Shown here in pieces: positions 41,828 through 52,726 of a stretch of 64,000 nt of DNA. The notes under the pieces were generated by a model that was given only the letters and a program-made list of their open reading frames with translations, did not search any database and was not told the origin of the DNA. This stretch comes from Anaerolineae bacterium (GTDB taxonomy: Bacteria; Chloroflexota; Anaerolineae; Anaerolineales; Villigracilaceae), in contig QEXW01000136.1 of NCBI GenBank assembly GCA_003130845.1, positions 1 to 64,000 on the forward strand. Direction: 5' to 3'. Both the position numbers and the translations under genes were made by a program. Within the stretch, counting starts at the first letter, position 1. Every line of letters starts with the position of its first letter.

Positions 41828-42445
41828 ATGTTCCCGGCTGAAATTCCCTTGTGCAAGCGGCTGTTCGACCTGTTTTTGGCTACCCTCGGACTGGTACTTC
41901 TCTCTCCCGTCTTGCTCCTTATTGCCTTATTGGTGCGGCTGTATCATGGCTCACCGGTCTTATTTAGGCAGCGTCGCCCTGGGTTGAAGGGCAAGCCGTT
42001 CTATATCTATAAATTTCGTACAATGACGGATGCGCGTGACGAAAACGGCAATCTGTTGCCCGATTCGCAACGGCTGACCCGTTTGGGACGTTTTCTGCGC
42101 GCTTCTAGCCTAGATGAACTGCCAGAATTGTTGAACGTTTTGCGCGGCGAAATGTCCATCGTCGGACCGCGACCGTTATTGATGCAGTACCTCGATCGTT
42201 ATACGCCTGAACAGGCGCGTCGGCATGATGTATTGCCTGGTATCACCGGTTGGGCGCAGGTGAATGGCCGCAATGCTATCTCTTGGGAAGAGAAATTTCG
42301 CTTGGATGTATGGTATGTGGACCATTGGAGTTTATGGCTAGACCTGAAAATCATCTTGCTCACGCTTTGGAAGGTTCTCAAGCGTGAGGGAATTAGCCAG
42401 CCTGGTCATGCCACCGCCGAAGAATTTTTGGGAAGCAACCACTAG
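41828..42445 (+). CDS. Undecaprenyl-phosphate sugar phosphotransferase (WcaJ/PglC-type)
   Basis: 205 residues, the minimal monotopic form without the multi-helix N-terminal region of WcaJ/WbaP. One re-entrant/membrane helix ([29 protein letters not shown]), then [21 protein letters not shown], the catalytic [24 protein letters not shown], and [21 protein letters not shown]. It transfers a sugar 1-phosphate to the polyprenyl carrier, the first step of glycan assembly. It heads the polysaccharide region. Confidence 0.9.
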   Translation: MFPAEIPLCKRLFDLFLATLGLVLLSPVLLLIALLVRLYHGSPVLFRQRRPGLKGKPFYIYKFRTMTDARDENGNLLPDSQRLTRLGRFLRASSLDELPELLNVLRGEMSIVGPRPLLMQYLDRYTPEQARRHDVLPGITGWAQVNGRNAISWEEKFRLDVWYVDHWSLWLDLKIILLTLWKVLKREGISQPGHATAEEFLGSNH

Positions 42446-42516
42446 GTCTAATGCCTTTCTTTGCGATGGCTGAATGGCCCCAGGCCTGGGTGGTGTGTTT
42501 TGGAGGAGTGTCAACA

Positions 42517-43485
42517 ATGAATTCCATTCCGCGCATTTCTTTTGCTCATTTACCAACTGCAATCGAAGAGATGCCCCGTCTAACGGCAGCACTGGGTGGT
42601 CCTAAACTGCTGATCAAGCGTGATGACCAGACCGGCTTGGCGTTTGGTGGCAATAAAACCCGTAAATTAGAGTTCTTGATGGCAGAAGCCAGAGAACAAG
42701 GTGCTTGCTTGCTCATAACGGGTGGCGCCATGCAATCCAATCATTGCCGTCAGACGGCGGCTGCGGCCGCTCGCTTTGGCATGGAGTGTATTTTGGTATT
42801 AACCGGTGAACACCAAGAGCAGCCTACCGGTAACTTGTTGCTCGATTTTCTCTTTGATGCCGATGTGGTCTGGGTGCAAAAACGGGAAGAACGAGATGCG
42901 CGTTTGCAGGAAATCTATCAGCAGGCGCAACAATCCGGTTGTAAGCCGTATCTCGTGCCGTATGGTGGCAGCAATGCCACCGGGGCCTTGGGGTATGCCT
43001 TTGCAGTGCAAGAAATGCTCAGCCAGGGCGTTCAGCCCGACTGGGTGGTGTTTGGCTCTTCGAGTGGTGGGACGCATGCCGGCTTGGTACTTGGGCAACG
43101 TGTGTTTGGCTACCAGGGGAAGATGCTTGGGATTAGCATTGATGAGCCTGCGGCAAAACTTAAGGCAGATGTGGCGGCCTTGGCTTCGGCCGCCGGTGAA
43201 AAATTAGGCACTCGCTTTGAGTTTACACCAGAGGATATTCTTGCCACCGATGACTATTGTCAGGCTGGCTACGGAGTCTTTGGAGAAGGAGAGCGCGAGG
43301 CCATTACCCTGTTTGCCCGATATGAAGGCATATTGCTGGACCCGGTCTATACGGGCCGGGCGGCTGCTGGGCTGCTTGACTTAATTCGGCAAGGGTTTTT
43401 TAAGAAAGACGAAACAGTGTTATTCTGGCATACCGGTGGTCAACCAGCCCTGTTCGCAGAGCAATATCAACCAGAGATTTTATAA
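42517..43485 (+). CDS. dcyD: D-cysteine desulfhydrase / ACC-deaminase-family PLP enzyme
   Basis: 322 residues from the ATG at 42517, which has GGAGGAG 8 nt before it; the longer ORF start at 42451 is rejected. Fold type II PLP enzyme with the PLP lysine in FGGNKTRKLEFL, TGGAMQSNHCRQTAAAAA and a phosphate-binding loop (FGSSSGGTHAGL). It most resembles D-cysteine desulfhydrase (D-Cys to pyruvate, H2S and ammonia). It interrupts the glycan genes and overlaps the convergent GT2 gene by 6 nt at their 3' ends. Confidence 0.85.
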   Translation: MNSIPRISFAHLPTAIEEMPRLTAALGGPKLLIKRDDQTGLAFGGNKTRKLEFLMAEAREQGACLLITGGAMQSNHCRQTAAAAARFGMECILVLTGEHQEQPTGNLLLDFLFDADVVWVQKREERDARLQEIYQQAQQSGCKPYLVPYGGSNATGALGYAFAVQEMLSQGVQPDWVVFGSSSGGTHAGLVLGQRVFGYQGKMLGISIDEPAAKLKADVAALASAAGEKLGTRFEFTPEDILATDDYCQAGYGVFGEGEREAITLFARYEGILLDPVYTGRAAAGLLDLIRQGFFKKDETVLFWHTGGQPALFAEQYQPEIL

Positions 43486-44460
43486 AAGCGGCGCCTGTGC
43501 CGATTTTTCTTCCTGCCCAGCCCGAATGACCTTCCGAACCGTATAGGTGGGTTTCTGTTGCGATTCGTGATACGTGCGAACGAGCAGCTCGGCAATCAGC
43601 CCCAGTAGAATGGTCTGAAAGCCTAGCAACGTGAGCAAAACGGAGAGGGTGAAGATAGGCGAGGTGAGAATATCTATTTCAAACAACAGCTTGCGCGCGA
43701 GCAGGAAAACCATGCCCAAAGCGCCAAGTATGCCCATCAGAAACCCTCCGCCACCAAACAGATAAATCGGTTTGGCTGCGTAGCGGGTGAGAAATTGCAC
43801 GGCAATTAGGTCGAGGACAACTTTGATGGTGCGCTCCAAGCCATATTTGCTCTTGCCAAACTTGCGGGCATGATGACGTACCGGCATCTCATAGATTTTT
43901 GCGCCAACCGCGCTGGCATAGACCGGAATAAAGCGGTGCATTTCGCCATACAGACGGAAGCCGGTGATGACCTCGCGCCGGTATGCCTTGAGGGTACAAC
44001 CATAATCGTGTAAGTGTACACCGGTGACGTTAGAAATTAACCAGTTGGCAATGTGAGAGGGCAAATTGCGTGTCAGGGCGTTATCTTCGCGGCTTTTGCG
44101 CCAACCGCTGACTACGTCGTAGCCTTCTTGCAGCTTTTCAAGCAGCATGGGAATATCGGCTGGGTCATTTTGCAGGTCGGCATCTAGGAAGACAATCACC
44201 TCGCCCTGGGCATGGTCAATCCCGGCAGCAATGGCGGTGGTTTGTCCAAAGTTGCGGCGAAATTCTACGACGCAAACGTGTTGCGGGTCCTCCAGGGCCA
44301 GGCGTTCCAGCACTTGCATCGAACGGTCACGGCTGCCGTCGTTGACGTAAATCACTTCCCACGCGTGAGGCAAAGCAGCCAACGCCGTACATAGCGCCGC
44401 ATGGAGATGCGGCAAACTCTCTTCCTCGTTGTACACAGGGATAACGATAGATAGATTCAT
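43480..44460 (-). CDS. Family 2 glycosyltransferase with C-terminal membrane helices
   Basis: 326 residues from the ATG at 44460. GT2 domain: SIVIPVYNEEES, VNDGSRDRS, the metal-binding Asp pair in VFLDADLQNDP, and YGCTLKAYRREV. Two helices follow (IYLFGGGGFLMGILGALGMVFLL; SPIFTLSVLLTLLGFQTILLGLI), as in polyprenyl-phosphate sugar transferases (dolichol-phosphate mannose synthase type, ArnC). It probably loads a sugar on undecaprenyl phosphate. It lies 35 nt downstream of gmd. Confidence 0.9.
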   Translation of the reverse strand: MNLSIVIPVYNEEESLPHLHAALCTALAALPHAWEVIYVNDGSRDRSMQVLERLALEDPQHVCVVEFRRNFGQTTAIAAGIDHAQGEVIVFLDADLQNDPADIPMLLEKLQEGYDVVSGWRKSREDNALTRNLPSHIANWLISNVTGVHLHDYGCTLKAYRREVITGFRLYGEMHRFIPVYASAVGAKIYEMPVRHHARKFGKSKYGLERTIKVVLDLIAVQFLTRYAAKPIYLFGGGGFLMGILGALGMVFLLARKLLFEIDILTSPIFTLSVLLTLLGFQTILLGLIAELLVRTYHESQQKPTYTVRKVIRAGQEEKSAQAPLL

Positions 44461-44495
44461 CGGCAATCGCTATCTAATCTGCGCTGTTCAACGAA

Positions 44496-45491
<996 letters not shown>

Positions 45492-45503
45492 TCAAACGCT
45501 GAA

Positions 45504-46901
45504 TTATAACGTATTCCGCTGTCGCAGCCTTTGCCATAACCAATCGCCCCCCACCAGCAACAGAGCAGCGCTGAGCGCAAGCAATAACGTGTTGCGAATG
45601 CCCAAGTTGAAGCCAATCTTCAAGTAACGCCAAGCGTACCAATGTGTGAAAACCAGCAGAATAATTGCCTCGACCCACACAATACGCCAAAACCAGCGTG
45701 TTTTGAGGGCATAAAAGGCCTGCGCGGATGTGATTGCCAGAAAGGCCAGCAAAATGACCCGGTAACGGGGATTATCCCATTGGTCACCGCCACCGCGCAT
45801 TGCTGCAATCACAATCCAGCCCCAGACAACGAGCGCTAGCCACAGCATGTTTCTGCGATGTTGGCTTTTGTTCAAGTTCCCCGCTGAAAAAAGCGCATAG
45901 GCCGCAAACGGCAGCAATAGATACCATCCCAGCGCGCGTAAGATGCCTAACCCTTGCCAAAACGGATTGCCCGGTTCGATCAGCGCGGCGGGCAAGACGG
46001 GCTGAAGGATGCCATACACGGTGACAAATGGCAAGGCCAGGCCACGCGGCAAGGTTTCAAATAAGAGTTGAACGATTCCTGAACTGCGCTTAAGAACATC
46101 CGCGTTCCATTTGATGGTTTCACGCGCCCAAGTCCCTACAATCCCCAATGCTCCGCCTTTTGGTGCTGTCACCAGCGTTTCCCAACTGGCAGCCAGCGCA
46201 GTCAGCGCAATCACAAACAGTCCTATGCTGATTACTATTGCTTGCCAGGGAATGCGTCGTTCTTGGCTGCTGAAGAAAACCCATCCGCTGAATGTAACCA
46301 TCGTTATCAAGGCGATGCCCGGTGAGAGAAAGACCATTCCAATCAGCGCCAAGAGAATCCATAGCCAGCCGGCCATTCTTTCTTTTGGCTTGGGGCTAGG
46401 GTTTATCTGTTGAAGCAAGCCGGCAAATGCGATGGCGACGAAGGTCATCAAAAAGGGTTCGCGCATTTGCGCAGCCCCGAGCAAAACGGAGTCAGGGTAG
46501 AAGAGAAAAACCAGGCAAGCCAGGTATGCAGTTCTTGTGTCGAAGAGCACCAGAGCGGCTCGATAAACGAACCAGCCACCCAGTGAGCCAACCAGGGCGG
46601 TCAGGGTGATTATCAGAAGAGGGCTTTCGTTGACATACCGGTACAAAAAGGCGCTCAGCCAAAGCAAGCCACCATATTGGTCGGAGGAGAACTTTTCATC
46701 AAAGGCCTTCAGTAAAGGCTCACCGGAGCGTGCTAAGGCGCGTGCCTGCGAATCGCGGTTGTACGCATCAAGGAACAGATACCCTGCCCGCTCGGTTTCA
46801 CTGCCATAGCCAACTTGTGCTAGACCTATCTGAGAAAACAGACCTAACCCTAAGCGGAGCAAAAAAGCCACTACGATGAGGATAGATACAGAGCGGGACA
46901 T
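45504..46901 (-). CDS. Polytopic membrane protein, possible GT-C glycosyltransferase
   Basis: 465 residues with around eleven hydrophobic helices. The large first loop (YNRDSQARALARSG...FSSDQYGGLLWLSAFLYRY) resembles the GT-C/PMT-type loop between helices 1 and 2, including acidic residues. C-terminal helices flank short loops. No decisive signature for O-antigen polymerase or PMT was seen. Context between gmd and a GT4 gene supports a role in assembling or extending a cell-surface glycan. Confidence 0.7.
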   Translation of the reverse strand: MSRSVSILIVVAFLLRLGLGLFSQIGLAQVGYGSETERAGYLFLDAYNRDSQARALARSGEPLLKAFDEKFSSDQYGGLLWLSAFLYRYVNESPLLIITLTALVGSLGGWFVYRAALVLFDTRTAYLACLVFLFYPDSVLLGAAQMREPFLMTFVAIAFAGLLQQINPSPKPKERMAGWLWILLALIGMVFLSPGIALITMVTFSGWVFFSSQERRIPWQAIVISIGLFVIALTALAASWETLVTAPKGGALGIVGTWARETIKWNADVLKRSSGIVQLLFETLPRGLALPFVTVYGILQPVLPAALIEPGNPFWQGLGILRALGWYLLLPFAAYALFSAGNLNKSQHRRNMLWLALVVWGWIVIAAMRGGGDQWDNPRYRVILLAFLAITSAQAFYALKTRWFWRIVWVEAIILLVFTHWYAWRYLKIGFNLGIRNTLLLALSAALLLVGGDWLWQRLRQRNTL

Positions 46902-46906
46902 ACAGT

Positions 46907-48058
46907 CTACTTGGTTCTGCGGGCCGGAAATTCATTCAGAATCCGTTTGGCCCGTTCCATCCAGGTGTATTGAGCGGCATCGGCGCGTGCCTGTTTGGCG
47001 AGTGCAGTGCGTCGAACAGGGTCATCAAGTAAGGCGCGAATGGCCCCCTCCCAGGCGCCGGGGCGCTCTGGCGGGCAAAAAATGGCGTTTCTTTCGTTCA
47101 GCACTTCGTGAAAAACTGCTAAGTCGCTGGCAACAATGGCGCGACCGGCGGCTAGGTATTCAAACATCTTCATTGGGCTAGAAACCTGTGCAGAATGTCC
47201 TGCGCCACTCGATATGCCAATTTCGCGCTCGTAAGGCATGAGCAAAATATCGGCAGCTGCCTGATACAAAGGCAATTGGGCATTGTGAATGAACCCGCTA
47301 AAGGTGACATTCACTAGCCCGCGCGACTGCGCTTTATGTTTCCATGTTTCTACATCTTCTGGGTTGCCGCCTGCCCAAAGGAAGCGGGCGTTTGGCAAGC
47401 GGGCGGCTAGTTCTAGGAACAGTTCCATGCCTCGACCGGTGTATAAGTGTCCGGTGCAAACGATGGTTGGGGCTTCGGGCAGGTTCAGCAGCCGGCGCGC
47501 GGTTGGGGGGTCGGGCAGGTGCGCGAACCGCTCGATTTCGACGCCGTTCGGCGTGACGATGGCTTCTCCTGGCAGAAACATTCCGTATTCGGCTTCTAAA
47601 CTCTGTTTGAGTGCTGCAGTGATAATGGCTTGACGTTTTTGGCCTTTGAGCGTTCGAAAGGCGCGGTACCACAAGGGGCCAAATTTCCCTGAGGGCAGGT
47701 CGTGCATTTCCAGAATCACCGGCAAGCCAGACAGCAATCCCAGTACTGCTGATTGGATTGGCCAAACGTAAAGCAAATCGGGCCGGATTTGCCGCGCACG
47801 CCATACGGCTGAGATGAAAAACATGCGGCGCGTGGTAACAGGCAGGTATTCAATACAAAACTCGGTGCGCAGGCCATACAAGTTGGCTAGGTTAGGCCAG
47901 GCCTGGCATGTTTGGTGCGTGTCGGTTGCTTGGTCTGCCGGCAGAATCAGGGTCACATCATGCCCATTTTCGGCCAAGGCATGTACGGCTTTGAGCGCTT
48001 GTATGCTGTTGGCGGTGTTTGAAGGAACGTGCGAAGCAGAAATGGCAGCGATTTTCAT
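46907..48058 (-). CDS. Family 4 glycosyltransferase
   Basis: 383 residues from the ATG at 48058, where MKIAAISASHVPSNTANSI starts a GT-B fold; the 149-residue in-frame extension to 48505 runs antisense-like through the flippase gene and is rejected. The C-terminal domain has CTGHLYTGRGMELFLELAARL, FLWAGGNPEDV, the donor-binding region SPMKMFEYLAAGRAIVASDLAVFHEVL. It lacks a clear Shine-Dalgarno sequence; the preceding spacer consists of ATTCATCATTCA words. It transfers a sugar from a nucleotide donor during surface glycan synthesis. Confidence 0.89.
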   Translation of the reverse strand: MKIAAISASHVPSNTANSIQALKAVHALAENGHDVTLILPADQATDTHQTCQAWPNLANLYGLRTEFCIEYLPVTTRRMFFISAVWRARQIRPDLLYVWPIQSAVLGLLSGLPVILEMHDLPSGKFGPLWYRAFRTLKGQKRQAIITAALKQSLEAEYGMFLPGEAIVTPNGVEIERFAHLPDPPTARRLLNLPEAPTIVCTGHLYTGRGMELFLELAARLPNARFLWAGGNPEDVETWKHKAQSRGLVNVTFSGFIHNAQLPLYQAAADILLMPYEREIGISSGAGHSAQVSSPMKMFEYLAAGRAIVASDLAVFHEVLNERNAIFCPPERPGAWEGAIRALLDDPVRRTALAKQARADAAQYTWMERAKRILNEFPARRTK

Positions 48059-48105
48059 AAGGTGAATGATGAATTCTGACTGATGATGAAATAGAGAAGG
48101 ATGAA
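48059..48105 (-). repeat. GATGAAT-word spacer between flippase and GT4 genes
   Basis: On the minus strand the spacer reads AATTCATCCTTCTC, TTTCATCATCAGTCAG, AATTCATCATTCACC. These are repeated ATTCATC words of the same style as the his-operon spacers, extending slightly into the flippase 3' end. Confidence 0.6.
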
Positions 48106-49446
48106 TTATGAATGAGAAATTGCCATCCAACCTCGCCATGCTGTCAGGCCGATGGTAACGACAAAATAGCCAGAAAAAATGGCAGCCAATACCAGCATCG
48201 AATGAGTGAATGGGACAAGGGTGAAGATTAGGGTCAATTCGATGATGCCAGCCAATAGGGCAATCAGCATCGGATAGGCTGGCTTGCCTAGTGCCAGGAG
48301 TAAGGGACGATTCCACTGAAATATACTGGCAAACCCATATCCTATCAACAAAATTAGCAAAATTGGGTAAGCCTGGACCGCTTGCGAGCCGTAGAACAAG
48401 GGCAATAGGAGCCACCCCGTCAGGGTCAACCCTGTTCCAACCGTGAGGACGATGCTGCCGGTTAGCAAACTGACTCGACGCAAAATACGGCGGGTGGTGG
48501 CCCAATCTTTTTGTGCCACTGTGGTGGTAATTTCAGCGTAGGTTGGCCAAATGAGCGGGTCGAGCGGTAAGATGATGAAATTAATGAGCATTTGTGCCAG
48601 CCGGTAGTAACCAACTTGTTCACTGTCGAACAGCCAAGCGGCGTAGAGGGGGAAGTTATCCCGTGTAAACAAGTTAATTGTACCGTTTAGATTGGTATGC
48701 ATCAAAAAAGAAACCATGGTGCGCTTGTCGGGCAAGTGGCGTAGGGATGTTTTCCACCAGTTTGCGCCAAGCAGGCGACGGCTTTCAATTTGCGCCAGTA
48801 GGGCCAACCCCAATCCGTTGATGCTCTTACCGAACACATACGCTAATACCACTTGGTAGGTACTGCCTTGAAACAAGAACGCTGCCACAATGATTGCAGC
48901 GGTGGTAAGGCTTTGCAGAATGTTCAGGCGTGCAATCCAATCGAAGCGCCGGACGGCCTGTAAGATGCCGGTTGAGCTCTCGGTGACAAAGTTGGTTAGT
49001 AAAATCAGACCATACAGACGAAAGAGTTCAATCGTTTGTGGGGCGTGCAGGAAATCGCTGGCAAATGTTGCGGTTGCCCACTCGGCAAGCGCTAATACCA
49101 CCAAATAAGCCACAACCGAAGTGATGGTTTCGATGAGCAGCGCCATCTTTATGGCAGCTGCACCTTCGGCGGGGTTCCCTTCGGCCAAGGCTGTATTCAA
49201 CCGTTTGACGACCACTTCGCTCATCCGAAAGGTCAGGAAGCGGTTGACATTCGAGACAAAGGTGATTACGGTTGTCACCAATCCCAGCGCCGGAATACCA
49301 ATCAGGCGTGCAATCAGAATCCCCTGGGCAAATCCAACCACTGCGCTGACTGCACTGCTGGAAAAGAGATGGCTGCTGTTTTTGATGACTTGTCTGAGTA
49401 GAGAGTCAGACCTCCAGGTTTCTTTGAGTTTGGAGAAGGTGGGCAT
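48106..49446 (-). CDS. Polysaccharide flippase (Wzx/MOP superfamily)
   Basis: 446 residues from the ATG at 49446 (MPTFSKLKETW), which avoids overlap with the epimerase gene. Twelve to fourteen helices, starting with SSHLFSSSAVSAVVGFAQGILIARLIGIPALGLV, the typical first two-helix unit. It probably moves a lipid-linked oligosaccharide unit across the membrane. No Wzy polymerase is obvious; the protein at 45504 could fill that place. Confidence 0.88.
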   Translation of the reverse strand: MPTFSKLKETWRSDSLLRQVIKNSSHLFSSSAVSAVVGFAQGILIARLIGIPALGLVTTVITFVSNVNRFLTFRMSEVVVKRLNTALAEGNPAEGAAAIKMALLIETITSVVAYLVVLALAEWATATFASDFLHAPQTIELFRLYGLILLTNFVTESSTGILQAVRRFDWIARLNILQSLTTAAIIVAAFLFQGSTYQVVLAYVFGKSINGLGLALLAQIESRRLLGANWWKTSLRHLPDKRTMVSFLMHTNLNGTINLFTRDNFPLYAAWLFDSEQVGYYRLAQMLINFIILPLDPLIWPTYAEITTTVAQKDWATTRRILRRVSLLTGSIVLTVGTGLTLTGWLLLPLFYGSQAVQAYPILLILLIGYGFASIFQWNRPLLLALGKPAYPMLIALLAGIIELTLIFTLVPFTHSMLVLAAIFSGYFVVTIGLTAWRGWMAISHS

Positions 49447-49487
49447 ATAGAGATGGGTAAGGTATCGGGTGGGGATGGATGATGCGT

Positions 49488-50462
49488 TTATTGTGTCAGG
49501 ATGTCTTTTGCCCAACTTCGTTCTTGTAAATACCACTCAACCAGTTGCTCGGTGCCGCGCTGCATGGTGTATTCTGGCTGCCAACCAAGCAGGTCACGCG
49601 CTTTGGTAACATCCGCCCAATTGGTGAACATATCTGCCAAGTTGGGCGGACCATATTCCACGATGGCTTTTTGACCAGTGATTGTTTCGATAAGTTTTAC
49701 CAAGTCGTTGATGGTGATGACTTCATGCCCTCCGAGGTTGATAATTTCGTACCCTACCGGGCGCAAAGCGGCTAAGATGCCGCGCACGATGTCATCAATG
49801 TAGGTAAAGCCACGCGATTGCGTTCCATCTCCATTGATACGCACGGGGCGGCCTTCGATAATCCATTGCACAAAGCGGAAGAGCGCCAAATCGGGACGAC
49901 CGGCCGGACCGTAAACGGTGAAAAAGCGCAGTACGGTCACATCTATCCCGTACAGATGATGATAACTGTGGGCAAGCACTTCGGCTCCTTTTTTGCTCGC
50001 GGCGTATGGTTGGAGCGGTTCACTGCTCGAGGCTGTCTCTGGTGTGGGGTAGGGAGGGTTAGCACCATAGATGCTGGAGGTGGAAGCCAGGATAAATTTG
50101 CAGTTCTCGCTTTGCCGTGAGATTTCGAGCATGTTGAGCGTGCCAAGTACATTCGATTCGAGAAAGACCCAGGGGTTTTCTACGCTGTAACGTACGCCAG
50201 CACGTGCAGCAAGGTGAATGATGCCCGCAAAGCGCATTTTTAGCGAGGGATGCTCAAGGATGCTGCGTTCAGAAATATCGGCGCGCAAGAAGGTGAAGCC
50301 GGGCAGCTGTTCCAGCTTTCGCAGGCGATATTCTTTCATGCGCGGGTCATAGGCGTCGTTCATGTTATCTATGCCCGTAACGTGATGACCCTGGACGAGC
50401 AGGACTTCGGCTGTGCGTGCGCCAATGAATCCGGCTGCACCGGTGACAAGATAGTGAGCCAT
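49488..50462 (-). CDS. NAD-dependent nucleotide-sugar epimerase (UDP-glucuronate 4-epimerase-like)
   Basis: 324 residues. GAAGFIGARTAEVLL, the DNMNDAYDPRMKEYRL loop typical of the glucuronate epimerases, HLAARAGVRYSVENP, STSSIYG, catalytic YAASKKGAEVL, and FFTVYGPAGRPDLALF. Substrate choice fits the neighbouring nucleotide-sugar dehydrogenase, which would supply a uronic acid. The spacer to that gene carries an inverted word CAGTCATC...GATGACTG. Confidence 0.87.
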   Translation of the reverse strand: MAHYLVTGAAGFIGARTAEVLLVQGHHVTGIDNMNDAYDPRMKEYRLRKLEQLPGFTFLRADISERSILEHPSLKMRFAGIIHLAARAGVRYSVENPWVFLESNVLGTLNMLEISRQSENCKFILASTSSIYGANPPYPTPETASSSEPLQPYAASKKGAEVLAHSYHHLYGIDVTVLRFFTVYGPAGRPDLALFRFVQWIIEGRPVRINGDGTQSRGFTYIDDIVRGILAALRPVGYEIINLGGHEVITINDLVKLIETITGQKAIVEYGPPNLADMFTNWADVTKARDLLGWQPEYTMQRGTEQLVEWYLQERSWAKDILTQ

Positions 50463-50533
50463 AGTTTTACCCCTTTACCCAGTCATCCGTTAGGCAGGAG
50501 AAGAACTTCGACGGCGAATGACTGATGACTGAA

Positions 50534-51862
50534 CTAGAGCCGAACAACTTTCTCACTTGCTTTTCCCATCTTTCCTAGGGCGTTGCGACTATCAAAGATA
50601 AACTGCGCAGCCTGCAAGATGGCGGGGTAATCGTAAACTTTGTGATTGGTGATGATGACCACCGCATCGGCCGCCGCGACATGCTCCAAGAGTTCGGCAT
50701 TGGATATGCTGTTCATTTCCCAACCCTCGTATTCGTGATGGATGTGGGGAATGTACGGGTCATGATATTCGACGAGCGCGCCTTTTTTCTTCATCAGAGC
50801 AATCACATCGAAGGCTGGTGATTCGCGCACATCATCAATATCTGGTTTATAAGCCGCACCTAACACCAAGACTTTGCTGCCTTTCAGGGGTTTGCCACGC
50901 TCGTTCAGGGCTTCCATCACACGCGTTACTACATAGCGGGGCATATTGGTGTTGATTTCGCTTGCCAGTTCGATGAAGCGAGCGTTGTAATTCATCTCCT
51001 TTAGTTTCCAAGACAAATAAAGCGGGTCAATCGGAATACAGTGGCCTCCTAACCCTGGGCCGGGGGTGAATTTCATGAAACCAAAGGGTTTGGTGGCGGC
51101 GGCTTCAATCACTTCCCATACGTCCACCCCCAGTCGTTCGCACATCACAGCCAATTCATTCACCAACCCAATGTTAATCATGCGGAAGGTGTTTTCGAGC
51201 AGTTTGGCCATTTCGGCTGCCTCTGGCGAGGAAACCGGTACGACGGTTTCTAATGCGCCCCCATACCAGGCTGTGGCCACTTCTACGCAGGCCGGGGTCA
51301 TGCCTCCCATCACTTTGGGCGTATTGTACGTCGTCCAATCGGTGCGACCGGGGTCCACACGCTCTGGGGAGAAGCAAATGAAAATATCTTCACCCACCCT
51401 CAGCCCGGATTTCTCCGTTAGCATTGGCACCAGCAGCTCGCGGGTTGTGCCAGGATAGGTCGTTGATTCCAGCACGATGACCATGCCGGGATGGACATAT
51501 TTGGCTAACTGTTCGGTTGCCGAAAGAATGTAAGACATATCCGGGTCGCCTGTTTTGCGCAGGGGGGTAGGCACGCAAATGGAAACGGCATCCATCTCAG
51601 CCAGGGCAGCAAAGTCAGCCGTCATTTGCAGCCGGCCAGATTGGCGCAAGCGGGCGACGGTCTCGGAAGGGACATCTTGAATGTAGGAAATGCCCTGTTC
51701 AAAAGTTTGCACTTTGCGTTGGTCTGGGTCAATTCCTAGGACTTGGAAGCCTTTTTCGGCAAAGACGACCGCCAGGGGCATACCCACATATCCCATACCG
51801 AGGATGCCGATTTTGGCAGTTTTTTCTTGTAGTTTTTGTATGAGAGTTTCTTTCGTAGTCAT
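50534..51862 (-). CDS. Nucleotide-sugar 6-dehydrogenase (UDP-HexNAc/UDP-Glc type)
   Basis: 442 residues. NAD motif GILGMGYVGMPLAVVFAEKG, VPTPLRKTGDPDMSY, ESTTYPGTT, the FCFSPERVDPG loop, and the catalytic cysteine in GPGLGGHCIPIDPLYL, a form of the motif seen in WbpA/TviB-type UDP-N-acetylhexosamine dehydrogenases. It oxidises the C6 hydroxyl to the uronate with two NAD. First gene of the minus-strand glycan block; 182 nt separate it from udg, with no clear promoter consensus found. Confidence 0.9.
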   Translation of the reverse strand: MTTKETLIQKLQEKTAKIGILGMGYVGMPLAVVFAEKGFQVLGIDPDQRKVQTFEQGISYIQDVPSETVARLRQSGRLQMTADFAALAEMDAVSICVPTPLRKTGDPDMSYILSATEQLAKYVHPGMVIVLESTTYPGTTRELLVPMLTEKSGLRVGEDIFICFSPERVDPGRTDWTTYNTPKVMGGMTPACVEVATAWYGGALETVVPVSSPEAAEMAKLLENTFRMINIGLVNELAVMCERLGVDVWEVIEAAATKPFGFMKFTPGPGLGGHCIPIDPLYLSWKLKEMNYNARFIELASEINTNMPRYVVTRVMEALNERGKPLKGSKVLVLGAAYKPDIDDVRESPAFDVIALMKKKGALVEYHDPYIPHIHHEYEGWEMNSISNAELLEHVAAADAVVIITNHKVYDYPAILQAAQFIFDSRNALGKMGKASEKVVRL

Positions 51863-52044
51863 AGTTTTATTGAGGCCTTTGGTGAGTGATTATTCCGGCT
51901 TGAGAGCAAGCCCTAACCTGTGTAGCATGCACTTGAAGTTATTGCTGGGTTTAAGGCCAGGCTTGCTTTCGTTGGTGAATATGCAATCGGTTGTACAAAA
52001 ACCGACGTCGAATTGATTGTTTTACACCTCCCACTACGCTTGTT

Positions 52045-52707
52045 TCAGAACAGTCTCATCTGTTTTGGGCTATCGTCTTTAGACGTTTCGTAGCGTGGTT
52101 GGGGTTCGGCCAGCATTGAAGGATGGGGCGTGGCTTGTGCCAGTTCACGGCGCGCCGTTTCTAGCAGCTCAGGTAAGCGGGCAAAATCCTGTTTGATGAG
52201 TGGCAGGTAGGTGGGGTTGTGTAGCGCTGCTGCTGGGTGGAACATGGCAATCACAAAGCGCTCTCCTACCCGGCGCATTTGCCCGTGAATGGCGCTGATG
52301 CGCGCGGTGGGGAAGAATTTGCCCATCGAAAAGCGTCCCAAGGTGACGATGATTTTGGGGTTCAGCACGGCAATTTGGCGTTCCAGGTAGGCATGGCACG
52401 CCTGCAATTCTTCAGGCAGGGGGTCGCGGTTGTTGGGTGGACGGCACTTAACGACGTTGCCAATCCATACATCGCTTCGCTTAAGACCTGCCAGTGCCAA
52501 CAATTGCTCTAAGAATTGCCCGGCCTGACCAACAAAAGGGCGTCCCTGTTGGTCTTCGTTGAACCCAGGGCCTTCGCCAATCAGCATAATTTCCGCTTGT
52601 TGGGGCCCTTCACCGGGCACGGCTTTGGTGCGGGTCTTGTGTAGAGCGCAGCGGGTGCAGGCTGAAACTTCACTGGCGATTTGGGCAAGGGAATCAGGGG
52701 TAGGCAT
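52045..52707 (-). CDS. Type 4 uracil-DNA glycosylase (Fe-S)
   Basis: 220 residues. N-terminal cysteines in VSACTRCALHKTR and later KCRPP and LQACHAYLE supply the 4Fe-4S cluster. GEGPGFNEDQQGRPFVGQAG is the catalytic motif 1 and HPAAALHNP motif 2. It removes uracil from DNA in base-excision repair. AGGAGT precedes the ATG. It follows rimI by 19 nt and likely belongs to the tsaE-tsaB-rimI-udg operon. Confidence 0.92.
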   Translation of the reverse strand: MPTPDSLAQIASEVSACTRCALHKTRTKAVPGEGPQQAEIMLIGEGPGFNEDQQGRPFVGQAGQFLEQLLALAGLKRSDVWIGNVVKCRPPNNRDPLPEELQACHAYLERQIAVLNPKIIVTLGRFSMGKFFPTARISAIHGQMRRVGERFVIAMFHPAAALHNPTYLPLIKQDFARLPELLETARRELAQATPHPSMLAEPQPRYETSKDDSPKQMRLF

Positions 52708-52726
52708 GGGTACTCCTGTGTTGTGT

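Noticed and set aside
48059-48505. 149-residue N-terminal extension of the GT4 gene
   Set aside because: It overlaps the flippase gene in another frame and the GT-B fold starts at the ATG 48058.
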